This document shows, in pieces, positions 22,357-30,957 of a stretch of 64,000 nt of DNA. A program made the position numbers and the translations under genes. Position 1 is the first letter of the stretch; every line of letters starts with the position of its first letter. This stretch comes from Rhodoferax potami (GTDB lineage: Bacteria > Pseudomonadota > Gammaproteobacteria > Burkholderiales > Burkholderiaceae_C): contig NZ_JAVBIK010000001.1 of NCBI RefSeq assembly GCF_032193805.1, forward strand, positions 2,687,001 through 2,751,000. Direction: 5' to 3'. Under the pieces are notes generated by a model that was not told the origin of the DNA, did no database searches, and worked only from the letters and a program-made list of their open reading frames with translations.

Positions 22357-22687
22357 GTGTGGTGTGCCATAAGCGCAGAATGAATGTGACTATGGCGAGA
22401 AGCAAGATGATGCCGAGCACAACTGCAGCGACCTTGCCTGGCGCACCCGGGTAATGTTCAAGGTACCGGCGGGCTTCGCCACCAAGTGTAGGGACCTCTC
22501 CTTTCGGTAAAGGAGGCAACGGGTACTTCTTCTCGAACCAAGCCATGCCCCCCATAAAAAGGATAAAGCAAGCTAGACCACCAGCTGTAGCTGCCGCCCC
22601 GTAGTTTCCTCGGATCGCCATGCCCACAGCAATCGCCAAAAACATGAATGAGGAAACAGCTATGAGTGCACGGGTGAAAAAACTCAT
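22349..22687 (-). CDS. Hypothetical membrane protein, three predicted helices
   Basis: A 112-residue protein with hydrophobic segments at about residues 5-24 (ALIAVSSFMFLAIAVGMAI), 30-50 (AATAGGLACFILFMGGMAWF) and 84-105 (KVAAVVLGIILLLAIVTFIL). The loop between the second and third is rich in Pro and Gly (PLPPLPKGEVPTLGG). No family recognised. It is transcribed against the his genes that surround it, which marks this stretch as an insertion in the his cluster. Confidence 0.55.
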   Translation of the reverse strand: MSFFTRALIAVSSFMFLAIAVGMAIRGNYGAAATAGGLACFILFMGGMAWFEKKYPLPPLPKGEVPTLGGEARRYLEHYPGAPGKVAAVVLGIILLLAIVTFILRLWHTTHA

Positions 22688-22930
22688 GTTTAACGTAATG
22701 TGGCAGAGTCAGAGACTCCTGCAATGGAGTCCACCAAAATAGCATCTAGCGCAGGTGGAATATGCGCAGGCTGCTCACATAAAGATAGCGGAAACTCCGG
22801 TATTTTCGGGGCGCGCTTTTTCGTTTGAGTTGCCATCATCTCTCTATCCTCCCGTTATTTACTTTTGCCGCACTATAGCGCGGGGCTCTCGGGTGTTGCA
22901 CCTTTTCCTTGATCGAATAATCGCCATAAA
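22688..22930. other. Non-coding interval between the membrane-protein gene and the TA operon
   Basis: About 240 bases without a convincing gene. It must contain the divergent promoters for the minus-strand membrane-protein gene and the plus-strand antitoxin gene. It is somewhat more AT-rich than the his genes. I see no terminator, repeat or RNA gene in it. Confidence 0.5.
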
Positions 22931-22967
22931 TTTACACGAAATTCGTGTAACACGAATTTCGTGTAAA
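22931..22967. promoter_or_regulatory. 37-bp palindromic operator upstream of the antitoxin gene
   Basis: TTTACACGAAATTCGTGT (22931-22948) and ACACGAATTTCGTGTAAA (22950-22967) are perfect inverted arms around one central base. Each arm contains an ACACGAAATTCGTGT-type inverted repeat, so the site could bind two antitoxin dimers side by side. It ends 11 bases before the antitoxin ATG. Autorepression by the antitoxin or the toxin-antitoxin complex is the usual logic for type II systems and is inferred here. Confidence 0.75.
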
Positions 22968-22978
22968 CTGCCCTCAAG

Positions 22979-23203
22979 ATGAAAAACGTCACCATCACCG
23001 TCGAAGACGCCACCCTGGAATGGGTGCGGATCGAGGCGGCCCGCCGCAATACCAGCGTGTCGCGCTTGGTAGGCGAGATGTTGACCGAAAAGATGCAACA
23101 TGACGATGCCTACGCCCGCGCCCAGCGCGATTGGGTGGCGGATACCTCCAGCTTCAGCTCGGGTGGCAAGGCTTATCCGGCGCGGGACCTGAACAATGGC
23201 TAG
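22979..23203 (+). CDS. Ribbon-helix-helix (CopG-like) antitoxin
   Basis: A 74-residue protein. The N-terminus MKNVTITVEDATLEWVRIEA fits the ribbon strand and first helix, and RRNTSVSRLVGEMLTEKM the second helix of an RHH DNA-binding domain; the C-terminal half is polar and would wrap the toxin. It overlaps the PIN toxin gene by 8 bases. Almost no room for a Shine-Dalgarno site exists between the palindrome and the ATG, so translation may start from a very short leader. Confidence 0.75.
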   Translation: MKNVTITVEDATLEWVRIEAARRNTSVSRLVGEMLTEKMQHDDAYARAQRDWVADTSSFSSGGKAYPARDLNNG

Positions 23204-23660
23204 CCCGCTCGACACATCTGGCGCCATCGTCTTTGTGGACACCAACGTGCTGTTGGCTGCTGACGATGCGTTTGACGCCGCCCGCCAAACCCGCGTCCGC
23301 GAATGGCTCCAAGCCTTGTGGCAACGCAGGGCAGGGCGCTTGAGTACGCAGGTGCTCAACGCCTATTACGTGGGTGCCACCCGCCACTTTGCCATGCCGC
23401 AGGGCGACGCACGCGCCAAGCTGCGCCGCTACCAGCTCTGGCAGCCTTGGCAGATCGACCACCAGACGGTGGAAACCGCCTGGGGCGTGGAAGCCCGCTT
23501 CGGCCTGCCGTATTGGGATGCGCTCATCGTTGCCGCTGCTGCGCAGAGCGGCGCAAGTCATGTGCTGTCGTTTGACTTGCAGCACGGCCAACAGATCGAC
23601 GGCATCACCATCCTGAACCCTTTGCAAGCCACGCCTGCCGATCTGGCGCTGGCCGACTAG
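23196..23660 (+). CDS. PIN-domain toxin (VapC-like) with an altered active site
   Basis: A 154-residue PIN-domain protein, normally a Mg-dependent RNase toxin. Visible acids are Asp15 in FVDTNVLL, Asp108 in YWDALIVAAA and Asp127 in LSFDLQHG. The second acidic position, normally Glu in the STQVLxE motif, is Ala56 here (STQVLNAYYVG). The change could lower or abolish activity, or another acid could compensate. It is coupled to the antitoxin by overlap and ends 18 bases before hisC, so it lies within the his transcription unit. Confidence 0.82.
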   Translation: MASPLDTSGAIVFVDTNVLLAADDAFDAARQTRVREWLQALWQRRAGRLSTQVLNAYYVGATRHFAMPQGDARAKLRRYQLWQPWQIDHQTVETAWGVEARFGLPYWDALIVAAAAQSGASHVLSFDLQHGQQIDGITILNPLQATPADLALAD

Positions 23661-23678
23661 TTTTTTGAAAGCCCTTGC

Positions 23679-24827
23679 ATGACAACCTCTGCCGACTTTG
23701 CTGCTGACGTACAGGCGCTGATTGCGCGCCGCATCCGCCAGGACGTGCAGGGCATGCATGCCTACGCGGTCCAGGACTCCAAAGGCATGGTCAAGCTCGA
23801 TGCCATGGAGAACCCGTTTTCCCTGCCACCCCACCTGCAAGCCGAGTTGGGCCAACGCCTGGGCGCGCTGGCGCTTAACCGCTACCCCGACGGTCGGGTC
23901 AATGACTTGCGAACCGCCTTGGCGCAGTACGTGGGCATGCCTGCGGATCACGACATCATGCTGGGCAATGGCTCGGACGAGCTGATTTCGCTGCTCTCCA
24001 TGGCCTGCGACGTACCCGCTCAGCCCGGCGAGGCCCGCCCCGTGGTGTTGGCACCCACACCCGGCTTTGTGATGTACGCCATGAGCGCCCAGCTGCAGGG
24101 GCTGGACTTTGTGGGCGTGCCGCTGACCGAAGACTTTGCCCTCGATGTGCCCGCCATGGTGCAGGCTATTGCCGAGAAGCAGCCCGCCATCGTGTACCTG
24201 GCCTACCCCAACAACCCCACTGCCAATCTCTGGGACGCCGACGCCATGGCCACCGTGATCGCTGCCGCCAAGCAGGCGGGCAGCATCGTGGCGGTGGACG
24301 AGGCCTACCAGCCGTTCTCCAGCCGCACCTACATGGATGTGATCCGCGCGAACCCCGCCGCCCACCCCCATGTGGTGCTGATGCGCACCCTGAGCAAGTT
24401 CGGCTTGGCCGGAGTGCGCTTGGGCTACATGACCGGCCCCGCCGCCCTAATCGCCCAGGTCGACAAAGTCCGTCCGCCGTACAACATCAGTGTGCTGAAC
24501 TACGAGTGCGCCTTGTTCGCCCTCGAGCATCAAGATGCTTTTGCCGTGCAAGCCCAAGAGATATGTGCGCAGCGCGCTATTCTTTTAGGAGCGTTGCGCG
24601 CCGTGCCCGGCGTGAAGGCCTGGGATAGCGATGCCAACATGGTGCTGGTGCGCTTCCCCGGCGCGGACGATGCTGCCCAAAAAATATTCGACGGTTTGAA
24701 GGCGCGCGGGGTGCTGGTCAAGAACGTTTCTAAAATGCACCCATTGCTGGCCCGCTGTTTGCGTTTGACCGTCGGCACCGCCGAAGAAAACGCCCGACTG
24801 ATTCAGGCCTTGCAGGAAACCTTATGA
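23679..24827 (+). CDS. hisC: Histidinol-phosphate aminotransferase
   Basis: PLP-dependent transamination of imidazole-acetol phosphate to histidinol phosphate. At 382 residues it has the class I/II aminotransferase layout: [37 protein letters not shown] (here AVDEAYQPF) and the PLP-lysine segment [16 protein letters not shown]. It overlaps hisB by 4 bases. The codons for [13 protein letters not shown] (about 24559-24593) resemble an inverted copy of the dispersed repeat. Confidence 0.95.
   Translation: MTTSADFAADVQALIARRIRQDVQGMHAYAVQDSKGMVKLDAMENPFSLPPHLQAELGQRLGALALNRYPDGRVNDLRTALAQYVGMPADHDIMLGNGSDELISLLSMACDVPAQPGEARPVVLAPTPGFVMYAMSAQLQGLDFVGVPLTEDFALDVPAMVQAIAEKQPAIVYLAYPNNPTANLWDADAMATVIAAAKQAGSIVAVDEAYQPFSSRTYMDVIRANPAAHPHVVLMRTLSKFGLAGVRLGYMTGPAALIAQVDKVRPPYNISVLNYECALFALEHQDAFAVQAQEICAQRAILLGALRAVPGVKAWDSDANMVLVRFPGADDAAQKIFDGLKARGVLVKNVSKMHPLLARCLRLTVGTAEENARLIQALQETL
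24559..24593 (-). repeat. Possible degenerate repeat copy inside hisC
   Basis: Read on the minus strand, the stretch goes GCTCCTAAAAGAATAGC, GCGCTGCGCACATAT, which follows the GCTCCT..ATAGC..GCTCGCGCATAT pattern of the rmlD and aroB-dgt copies. It is in a conserved gene without any length change, so chance resemblance is possible. Confidence 0.3.
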
Positions 24828-25456
24828 GCACCAATTACCCGATCACCGAAGTCCCCGCCTCCATGCCCGCGCGCATTGCCGAAGTGTCCCGCAACACTGC
24901 GGAAACCAAGATCCGCGTGCGCGTGAACCTGGACGGCACGGGTGTGAGCCGCCTGTCCACGGGCATCGGCTTTTTCGACCACATGCTCGACCAGATCGCC
25001 CGCCACGGACTGATTGACCTCGACATTGAAGCCGAAGGCGACTTGCATATTGATGGGCACCACACGGTAGAAGACGTGGGCATTACCCTGGGCCAGGCCT
25101 TTGCCAAGGCTGTTGGCGACAAGAAAGGCATCCGCCGTTATGGCCACGCTTATGTGCCGCTGGACGAAGCCCTGAGCCGCGTCGTGATCGACTTTTCAGG
25201 CCGCCCGCAGTTGGAAATGCATGTGCCCTTCAAGAGCGGCATGATCGGCGCGTTTGACACCCAGCTCACGCACGAGTTCTTCCAAGGCTTTGTGAACCAC
25301 GCCTCGGTGACCCTGCACATTGACAACCTCAAGGGTGAAAACTCCCACCACCAGGCCGAGACCGTGTTCAAGGCCTTTGCCCGTGCATTGCGCTCCGCAT
25401 TGGAGTTCGATCCGCGCGCATTGGGTGTGATTCCCTCCACCAAAGGTTCGCTCTGA
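24824..25456 (+). CDS. hisB: Imidazoleglycerol-phosphate dehydratase
   Basis: Removes water from imidazoleglycerol phosphate using a di-manganese centre. The 210-residue protein is the monofunctional type, without the phosphatase domain fused in E. coli. Motifs are [35 protein letters not shown], and the C-terminal [20 protein letters not shown]. It overlaps hisC by 4 bases and its last base is the first base of the hisH start codon. Confidence 0.96.
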   Translation: MSTNYPITEVPASMPARIAEVSRNTAETKIRVRVNLDGTGVSRLSTGIGFFDHMLDQIARHGLIDLDIEAEGDLHIDGHHTVEDVGITLGQAFAKAVGDKKGIRRYGHAYVPLDEALSRVVIDFSGRPQLEMHVPFKSGMIGAFDTQLTHEFFQGFVNHASVTLHIDNLKGENSHHQAETVFKAFARALRSALEFDPRALGVIPSTKGSL

Positions 25457-26106
25457 TGAAAAAGGTCGCTGTCGTTGACTACGGCATGGGCAATTTGCGC
25501 TCCGTCACGCAGGCGGTGATGCATGTGGCTAAGGGCACCGGTGTCGAGGTTGTCTGGGCCCGCACCCCGCAAGAAGTGATGGACGCCGAGCGCGTGGTCT
25601 TGCCTGGTCAAGGCGGAATGCGCGATTGCATGCGCGAGCTGCACGAGTCCAGCATGTTCGACGCCGTGATGCACGCAGCGGCGCACAAGCCACTGATGGG
25701 CGTCTGCGTGGGCATGCAGATGCTGCTGGACCACTCGGCAGAGCTGGACACGCCGTGCCTGGGTTTGATTCCTGGTGAGGTGGTCAAGTTTGACCTCGCC
25801 GGCCAAACACAACCTGATGGCAGCCGTTACAAAGTGCCCCAGATGGGCTGGAACCAGGTCTGGCAAACCGGGGAAAGCCGGCATCCGGTGTGGGGTGGGG
25901 TGCCGGATGGCGCCTACTTCTACTTTGTGCACAGTTATTACGCACAACCGTCGGATGCACGCCACAGCGTGGGCGAGACCGACTACGGCCAGCGCTTCTC
26001 TTGCGCCATTGCGCGCGATAATATTTTTGCGACGCAATTCCACCCTGAGAAGAGCGCCGAACACGGTTTAGCCCTGTATCGCAATTTCCTGCACTGGAAC
26101 CCTTGA
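25456..26106 (+). CDS. hisH: Imidazole glycerol phosphate synthase, glutamine amidotransferase subunit
   Basis: Supplies ammonia from glutamine to HisF. The 216-residue class I amidotransferase has the nucleophile Cys in [12 protein letters not shown], the oxyanion region [10 protein letters not shown], and the catalytic His-Glu in [12 protein letters not shown]. It is followed by a 67-base gap before hisA. Confidence 0.96.
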   Translation: MKKVAVVDYGMGNLRSVTQAVMHVAKGTGVEVVWARTPQEVMDAERVVLPGQGGMRDCMRELHESSMFDAVMHAAAHKPLMGVCVGMQMLLDHSAELDTPCLGLIPGEVVKFDLAGQTQPDGSRYKVPQMGWNQVWQTGESRHPVWGGVPDGAYFYFVHSYYAQPSDARHSVGETDYGQRFSCAIARDNIFATQFHPEKSAEHGLALYRNFLHWNP

Positions 26107-26173
26107 ATCTTTATCCTTGCCGCACTCCTGCATTTGGCAAAGCGACCTCTTTTTCCTCCAACCCTGAAGCACC

Positions 26174-26914
26174 ATGCTTTTAATTCCTGCAATTGACCTC
26201 AAAGACGGCCACTGCGTTCGCCTCAAACAAGGCGATATGGACCAATCCACCACCTTTGGCGAAGACCCCGCGGTCATGGCCCGAAGCTGGGTCGACAAGG
26301 GCGCGCGCCGCCTGCATCTCGTAGATTTGAACGGCGCGTTTGCGGGCCATCCCAAGAACGAGGTGGCCATTCGCAAGATATTGAAGGAAGTGGGCGGCGA
26401 GATTGATGTGCAGCTGGGTGGCGGTATCCGCGATCTGGACACCATCGAGCGTTATCTGGATGCGGGCTTGCGCTACGTCATCATCGGTACAGCAGCGGTT
26501 AAGAACCCCGGCTTTTTGCAGGATGCTTGCACCGCGTTCGGCGGCCACATCATCGTGGGCCTGGACGCCCGCGACGGCAAAGTGGCCACCGACGGCTGGA
26601 GCAAGCTCACCCGCCACGACGTGATCGACCTCGGCAAAAAGTTTGAAGACTACGGCGTCGAAGGCATCATTTACACCGACATCGGCCGCGACGGCATGCT
26701 GTCCGGCATCAACATCGACGCCACCGTCAAGCTCGCACAAGCGCTCACGATCCCTGTTATCGCCTCTGGCGGCCTGTCCAACATGGCTGACATCGAAGCC
26801 CTGTGCGCTGTGGAAGACGAAGGCGTGGAAGGTGTGATCTGCGGCCGCGCCATTTATAGCGGCGACCTCGACTTTGAAAAAGCGCAGCTCCGCGCCGACG
26901 AGTTGAACGGCTAA
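26174..26914 (+). CDS. hisA: Phosphoribosylformimino-AICAR ribotide isomerase
   Basis: Amadori rearrangement of ProFAR to PRFAR on a beta/alpha barrel. The catalytic Asp pair is in IPAIDLKDG (Asp8) and [10 protein letters not shown]. At 246 residues it is full length. Start ATG 26174; hisF follows after 3 bases. Confidence 0.96.
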   Translation: MLLIPAIDLKDGHCVRLKQGDMDQSTTFGEDPAVMARSWVDKGARRLHLVDLNGAFAGHPKNEVAIRKILKEVGGEIDVQLGGGIRDLDTIERYLDAGLRYVIIGTAAVKNPGFLQDACTAFGGHIIVGLDARDGKVATDGWSKLTRHDVIDLGKKFEDYGVEGIIYTDIGRDGMLSGINIDATVKLAQALTIPVIASGGLSNMADIEALCAVEDEGVEGVICGRAIYSGDLDFEKAQLRADELNG

Positions 26915-26917
26915 GCA

Positions 26918-27697
26918 GTGTTAGCCAAGAGAATTATTCCTTGCTTGGACGTGACCGGCGGTCGCGTAGTCAAAGGCGTGAACTTTGTCGAACTGCGTGA
27001 CGCCGGGGACCCGGTAGAAATTGCTGCGCGCTACAACGACCAGGGTGCTGACGAACTCACGTTTCTCGATATCACCGCTACTAGTGATGGGCGGGATTTG
27101 ATTCTTCACATCATCGAGGCGGTGGCTTCGCAAGTGTTCATTCCGCTCACCGTGGGTGGCGGTGTGCGGGTGGTCGAGGACGTGCGCCGCTTGCTGAACG
27201 CAGGCGCCGACAAGGTGAGTTTCAACTCGGCGGCCTTGGCCAATCCGCAGGTGATTGAAGACGCATCGCTCAAATACGGCTCACAGGCGATTGTGGTGGC
27301 GATTGATGCCAAGCGCCGGTCCGCCGAAGACGCAGCCACCCGCGGCGCGGGCTGGGATGTGTACAGCCACGGCGGCCGTAAAAACACGGGGCTGGATGCA
27401 GTGGTATGGGCCACCGAGATGGCGCGCCGCGGTGCCGGCGAGATCTTGCTCACCAGCATGGACCGTGATGGCACCAAGAGTGGGTTTGATTTGGCCCTGA
27501 CCCGCGCGGTGGCCGATGCGATCAGCGTGCCGGTGATTGCCAGTGGCGGCGTGGGCAACCTCGACCACTTGGCAGATGGCGTGCAGCAGGGCGGCGCCGA
27601 TGCGGTGTTGGCAGCCAGCATCTTCCATTACGGCGAATACACGGTGGGCCAAGCGAAAGCGCGTATGGCGGAGCGGGGTATCCCGGTCAGAATTTAA
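26918..27697 (+). CDS. hisF: Imidazole glycerol phosphate synthase, cyclase subunit
   Basis: Barrel enzyme that turns PRFAR plus ammonia from HisH into imidazoleglycerol phosphate and AICAR. It starts with GTG 26918 ([20 protein letters not shown]; catalytic Asp11) and has the second catalytic Asp in [15 protein letters not shown]. At 259 residues it is normal. A repeat copy begins directly after its stop codon. Confidence 0.96.
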   Translation: MLAKRIIPCLDVTGGRVVKGVNFVELRDAGDPVEIAARYNDQGADELTFLDITATSDGRDLILHIIEAVASQVFIPLTVGGGVRVVEDVRRLLNAGADKVSFNSAALANPQVIEDASLKYGSQAIVVAIDAKRRSAEDAATRGAGWDVYSHGGRKNTGLDAVVWATEMARRGAGEILLTSMDRDGTKSGFDLALTRAVADAISVPVIASGGVGNLDHLADGVQQGGADAVLAASIFHYGEYTVGQAKARMAERGIPVRI

Positions 27698-27698
27698 G

Positions 27699-27760
27699 CC
27701 TTTTAGAGCACTGGCGCCCAATAATGCTGCGCGAGCAGCTATCAAAAAAATAGCAAATGG
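27699..27760 (-). repeat. Dispersed repeat copy between hisF and hisI
   Basis: Read on the minus strand: CCATTTGCTATT, a T run, TTTTGATAGCTGCTCGCGCA, GCATTATTGGGCGCCAGTGC, TCTAAAAGG. The 20-base core is identical to the one inside rmlD (53599-53618). It fills the whole hisF-hisI gap and contains the possible hisI start ATG at 27757. It is the best full-length copy in the window. Confidence 0.65.
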
Positions 27761-28170
27761 AATCTCAAATGACCCCCCCAGTGAGCTGGATCAAGCACAT
27801 CCGTTGGGACTCCAAAGGCTTGGTCCCTGTCATTGCGCAAGAGCAAACCACGGGTGATGTGCTGATGTTTGCCTGGATGAACCGGGAGGCGCTGCAAAAA
27901 ACCGTGGAGCTCGGTCAGGCGGTGTATTTCAGCCGTTCGCGCGACAAGCTCTGGTTCAAAGGCGAAGAGTCCGGCCATGTGCAGAAAGTCCATGAGATCC
28001 GCATGGACTGTGACAGTGACGTTATCTTGCTCAAAGTGACCCAGCTGGGCCATGAGCCCGGTATCGCTTGCCACACCGGGCGCCACAGCTGTTTCTTCAG
28101 TGTGCTGAAGGACGGTGTCTGGCAAGCGGTTGACCCGGTGCTCAAAGACCCTGAATCCATTTACAAGTAA
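27757..28170 (+). CDS. hisI: Phosphoribosyl-AMP cyclohydrolase
   Basis: Opens the purine ring of PR-AMP, the third histidine step, using zinc and magnesium. It is the monofunctional form (137 residues), separate from HisE. Motifs are [32 protein letters not shown], the metal-binding DCDSDVILL and [16 protein letters not shown] 27757 falls within the repeat; ATG 27769, with GGA a few bases upstream, is an equally plausible start. Confidence 0.94.
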   Translation: MESQMTPPVSWIKHIRWDSKGLVPVIAQEQTTGDVLMFAWMNREALQKTVELGQAVYFSRSRDKLWFKGEESGHVQKVHEIRMDCDSDVILLKVTQLGHEPGIACHTGRHSCFFSVLKDGVWQAVDPVLKDPESIYK

Positions 28171-28186
28171 AGCGCGTATTCACACC

Positions 28187-28567
28187 ATGCAGGACACACT
28201 CACTTCTCAAGATGCGCTGGCCCATTTGGCAGCTGTCATCGAAAGTCGCAAAGCGGCCAACGGGGGCGACCCCGAGGCGAGCTATGTGGCGCGCCTGCTG
28301 CACAAAGGCCCTGACGCCTTTCTGAAGAAAATCGGCGAGGAGGCCACGGAAGTGGTGCTGGCCGCCAAAGACGCGGACCACGGCGGCGACAAGACAAAGA
28401 TCGTTTACGAGATGGCTGACCTGTGGTTCCACAGCATGGTGGCGCTGGCCCATTACGGCCTGAGCCCCGCAGATGTCATCACCGAGTTGCAGCGTCGCTT
28501 GGGCACGAGTGGTCTGGAAGAAAAAGCCCTGCGCAAAGCGGTGGCGCGCGAAGCCGAGTCCAAATAA
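28187..28567 (+). CDS. hisE: Phosphoribosyl-ATP pyrophosphatase
   Basis: Hydrolyses PR-ATP to PR-AMP, the second histidine step. The 126-residue all-helical MazG-fold protein contains [31 protein letters not shown] with metal-binding acids, and [17 protein letters not shown] 28187 lies 16 bases after hisI. It ends the his block, which contains nine pathway genes (hisG, D, C, B, H, A, F, I, E); no histidinol-phosphatase gene is present. Confidence 0.95.
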   Translation: MQDTLTSQDALAHLAAVIESRKAANGGDPEASYVARLLHKGPDAFLKKIGEEATEVVLAAKDADHGGDKTKIVYEMADLWFHSMVALAHYGLSPADVITELQRRLGTSGLEEKALRKAVAREAESK

Positions 28568-28578
28568 GGAGCCGCGCA

Positions 28579-28980
28579 ATGAGCCAAGACTTCACCACTC
28601 CCGCTTCCTCAGGCCAAGCCCTGTTGCTCAAGCTGCAGGGGCTGAACACGGTGGGTACCATCAGCTATGTACTTCACCTCATCGTGGCGGTAGCGGCCTT
28701 GATTCCCGGCGCGCAGGTTGGCTTGACGCTGTTGCTGGTGGCCCTGATCATCGATTTGGTCAAGCGTGATGACGCAGCCGGTACTTGGCATGCTTCGCAT
28801 TTCCGCTGGCGTATCCGCTCGGTGTTGTTTGCCGGGTTGGCGTATTTGCTGACTTCCCCTCTGTTTCTGCTCTTCTATATTCCGGGCGCTGTGGCCTGGG
28901 CTGTCACATCACTGTGGTTTCTCTACCGTATCGTGACGGGCTTTATGGCAATGAATAAAGGTCAGGAGATCGGTGCATGA
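28579..28980 (+). CDS. DUF4870-like membrane protein
   Basis: A 133-residue protein with about three hydrophobic segments: TVGTISYVLHLIVAVAALI, VGLTLLLVALIIDLVKRDDA and a long one around SVLFAGLAYLLTSPLFLLFY. The KRDDAAGTWHASHFRWRIR loop is characteristic of the DUF4870 type found near his genes. ATG 28579 has an AAGGAG site at 28566-28571. It overlaps the HIT gene by 4 bases. Confidence 0.7.
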   Translation: MSQDFTTPASSGQALLLKLQGLNTVGTISYVLHLIVAVAALIPGAQVGLTLLLVALIIDLVKRDDAAGTWHASHFRWRIRSVLFAGLAYLLTSPLFLLFYIPGAVAWAVTSLWFLYRIVTGFMAMNKGQEIGA

Positions 28981-29354
28981 GCGAGCACACCCATCACGCC
29001 CACGATGCGAATTGCATTTTTTGCAAGATCGTGGCCAAGCAGATTCCATCCAAGGCGGTGTATGAAGATGAGCATGTCTATGCCTTCCACGACATCAATC
29101 CTTGGGCGCCGGTGCATTTTTTGCTGATACCCAAGGCGCATATTCCCAGCATGGCGCACATCACTGCAGAGCATGGCACCCTGATGGCCCACATGATGGC
29201 CCTGGTGCCGCAGTTGGCTTTGAAGGAGGGATGCAACCCTTACCCCGAAGGAGGCTACCGTTTGGTTACCAATACCGGGTCAGAGGGTGGGCAGGAAGTC
29301 CATCATTTACATTTTCACATCATGGGTGGTTCTCGCCCCTGGCTGAAAGGTTAG
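28977..29354 (+). CDS. HIT-family nucleotide hydrolase/transferase
   Basis: A 125-residue histidine-triad protein of the HinT type, hydrolysing adenosine phosphoramidates. Visible are CIFCKIVAKQIPSKAVYED near residue 14, LLIPKAHIPSM, and the triad QEVHHLHFHIMGG near residue 104. The C-terminus has the normal WLKG ending. It lies between the his genes and tatA, a common order in Burkholderiales. Confidence 0.93.
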   Translation: MSEHTHHAHDANCIFCKIVAKQIPSKAVYEDEHVYAFHDINPWAPVHFLLIPKAHIPSMAHITAEHGTLMAHMMALVPQLALKEGCNPYPEGGYRLVTNTGSEGGQEVHHLHFHIMGGSRPWLKG

Positions 29355-29402
29355 TCGCTTCAAGTGGGCGACTAGAATTCAATTTATTGTTAGGAGTACA
29401 TC

Positions 29403-29642
29403 ATGGGTTCATTTTCTATTTGGCACTGGTTGATCGTTCTGCTGATCGTCGTCATGGTGTTCGGCACCAAGAAACTCAAGAACATCGGCTCTGACTTGGG
29501 CGGTGCGGTCAAAGGTTTCAAAGATGGCATGAAAGACGGCACTGCACCGGCTGCCGACGACAAGTCTGCTGCTCCTGCACAACAAGTGGCCAATGCCGCT
29601 GAGAAAACCACGATCGACGTGGAAGCCAAGCAAAAGTCCTGA
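29403..29642 (+). CDS. tatA: Twin-arginine translocase subunit TatA
   Basis: Pore-forming subunit for export of folded proteins such as the Rieske protein of petA. The 79-residue product has an N-terminal membrane helix ([20 protein letters not shown]), the [20 protein letters not shown] hinge and amphipathic helix, and an acidic/polar tail. A GGAG site at 29393-29396 precedes ATG 29403. Confidence 0.95.
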   Translation: MGSFSIWHWLIVLLIVVMVFGTKKLKNIGSDLGGAVKGFKDGMKDGTAPAADDKSAAPAQQVANAAEKTTIDVEAKQKS

Positions 29643-29653
29643 GCTGAATCTGC

Positions 29654-30097
29654 GTGATTGATCTCGGAATTTCCAAAATGGCGCTGATCGGCGCGGTGGC
29701 GTTGATCGTCATCGGGCCTGAAAAGCTGCCCCGGGTTGCTCGCACAGTGGGTGCCTTGCTTGGCAAGGCGCAACGCTATGTGTCGGATGTGAAGGCTGAG
29801 GTCAACCGGTCGATGGACCTGGACGAGTTGAAGAAAATGCGCGAAACCGTAGAAGGTGCCGCGCGTGACGTAGAAAACTCCATCCAGACATCCGCCTCCG
29901 ACTTTGAGAAGTCGTGGTCCGAGGTTGCTGATGCAGCGCTGGCGCCCGAGCCACCGAGCTACAAACATCCCAACAAAAACTGGCGTTTGAAGCAAGGTGC
30001 CATGCCGCAGTGGTACAAGGCCCGCAACGGGGTGCGTACCCGTGCTTTGTCGGGTGCTGCACGTGTAGCCCGGTTCCGTCCTCCCCGCGCCCGCTGA
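29654..30097 (+). CDS. tatB: Twin-arginine translocase subunit TatB
   Basis: Tat substrate-receptor subunit, 147 residues. It begins at GTG 29654 with [20 protein letters not shown], followed by [20 protein letters not shown], the TatB signature, and a long helical charged region. It is 11 bases after tatA and 21 before tatC. Confidence 0.94.
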   Translation: MIDLGISKMALIGAVALIVIGPEKLPRVARTVGALLGKAQRYVSDVKAEVNRSMDLDELKKMRETVEGAARDVENSIQTSASDFEKSWSEVADAALAPEPPSYKHPNKNWRLKQGAMPQWYKARNGVRTRALSGAARVARFRPPRAR

Positions 30098-30118
30098 GCG
30101 GCGCTCAACACTCTACTC

Positions 30119-30904
30119 ATGTCTACTGAAAATCAACCGCAAGACGAGCTTGCCGGCACAGAGCAACCCTTCGTCCAGCATTTGATGGAGTTGCGCGATC
30201 GCTTGGTCAAAGCTGCCATTGCGGTGGGTATCGCCATGGCGGTGTTGGCTTTGTACCCGGGGCCGGCCGCACTATATGACTTTTTGGCCCAACCGTTGAT
30301 TGCCTCTCTGCCTGAGGGCGGCAAGCTGATTGCCACCTCGGTGATTTCGCCCTTCTTGGTGCCGCTCAAGATCATGCTGATGACCGCATTCTTGATTGCG
30401 CTTCCGGTGGTTCTTTGGCAGTTGTGGGCTTTTGTGGCGCCGGGCCTCTACAGCCACGAGAAGAAGCTGGTGCTCCCTTTGGTGGTTTCGAGCACAGTGC
30501 TGTTTTTTGTCGGCGTGGCGTTTTGTTACTTCTTTGTTTTTGGGCAGGTGTTCAAGTTCATCCAAAGCTTCGCACCCAAGAGCATTGCCGCGACTCCAGA
30601 CATTGAGGCCTATTTGGACTTTGTCCTGTCCATGTTCTTGGCCTTCGGCTTGGCGTTTGAGGTGCCCATCGTGGTGGTCGTGCTGGCGCGTATGGGGATC
30701 GTGTCCATAGAAAAGCTCAAGGCTTTCCGCAGCTACTTCATCGTGCTCGCGTTCGTGATCGCTGCGATCGTGACTCCGCCGGATGTGGTGTCTCAGCTTG
30801 CGTTAGCGATCCCGATGTGTATCTTGTATGAAATCGGTATCTGGGCTGCGCAGATATTTATCAAGCACACCCAAGCCCCTGCGGAAGAGTCAAAGTCCGC
30901 CTGA
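30119..30904 (+). CDS. tatC: Twin-arginine translocase subunit TatC
   Basis: Polytopic membrane receptor for twin-arginine signal peptides, 261 residues with six expected helices. Motifs include FVQHLMELRDRLVKAAIAVG, ALPVVLWQLWAFVAPGLYSH with the conserved region before the first periplasmic loop, and FGLAFEVPIVVVVLARMGIV. A bidirectional terminator follows. Confidence 0.96.
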   Translation: MSTENQPQDELAGTEQPFVQHLMELRDRLVKAAIAVGIAMAVLALYPGPAALYDFLAQPLIASLPEGGKLIATSVISPFLVPLKIMLMTAFLIALPVVLWQLWAFVAPGLYSHEKKLVLPLVVSSTVLFFVGVAFCYFFVFGQVFKFIQSFAPKSIAATPDIEAYLDFVLSMFLAFGLAFEVPIVVVVLARMGIVSIEKLKAFRSYFIVLAFVIAAIVTPPDVVSQLALAIPMCILYEIGIWAAQIFIKHTQAPAEESKSA

Positions 30905-30928
30905 GTCGGACACCGCTTTTAGATCCAG

Positions 30929-30957
30929 CCCCCGCCTTTGTGCGGGGGTTTTGCTTT
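30929..30957. terminator. Terminator between tatC and the convergent protease gene
   Basis: CCCCCGC (30929-30935) pairs with GCGGGGG (30942-30948) across a 6-base loop, followed by TTTTGCTTT. It lies 25 bases after the tatC stop and touches the 3' end of the convergent protease gene. The T run favours termination of the tat transcript. Confidence 0.75.
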
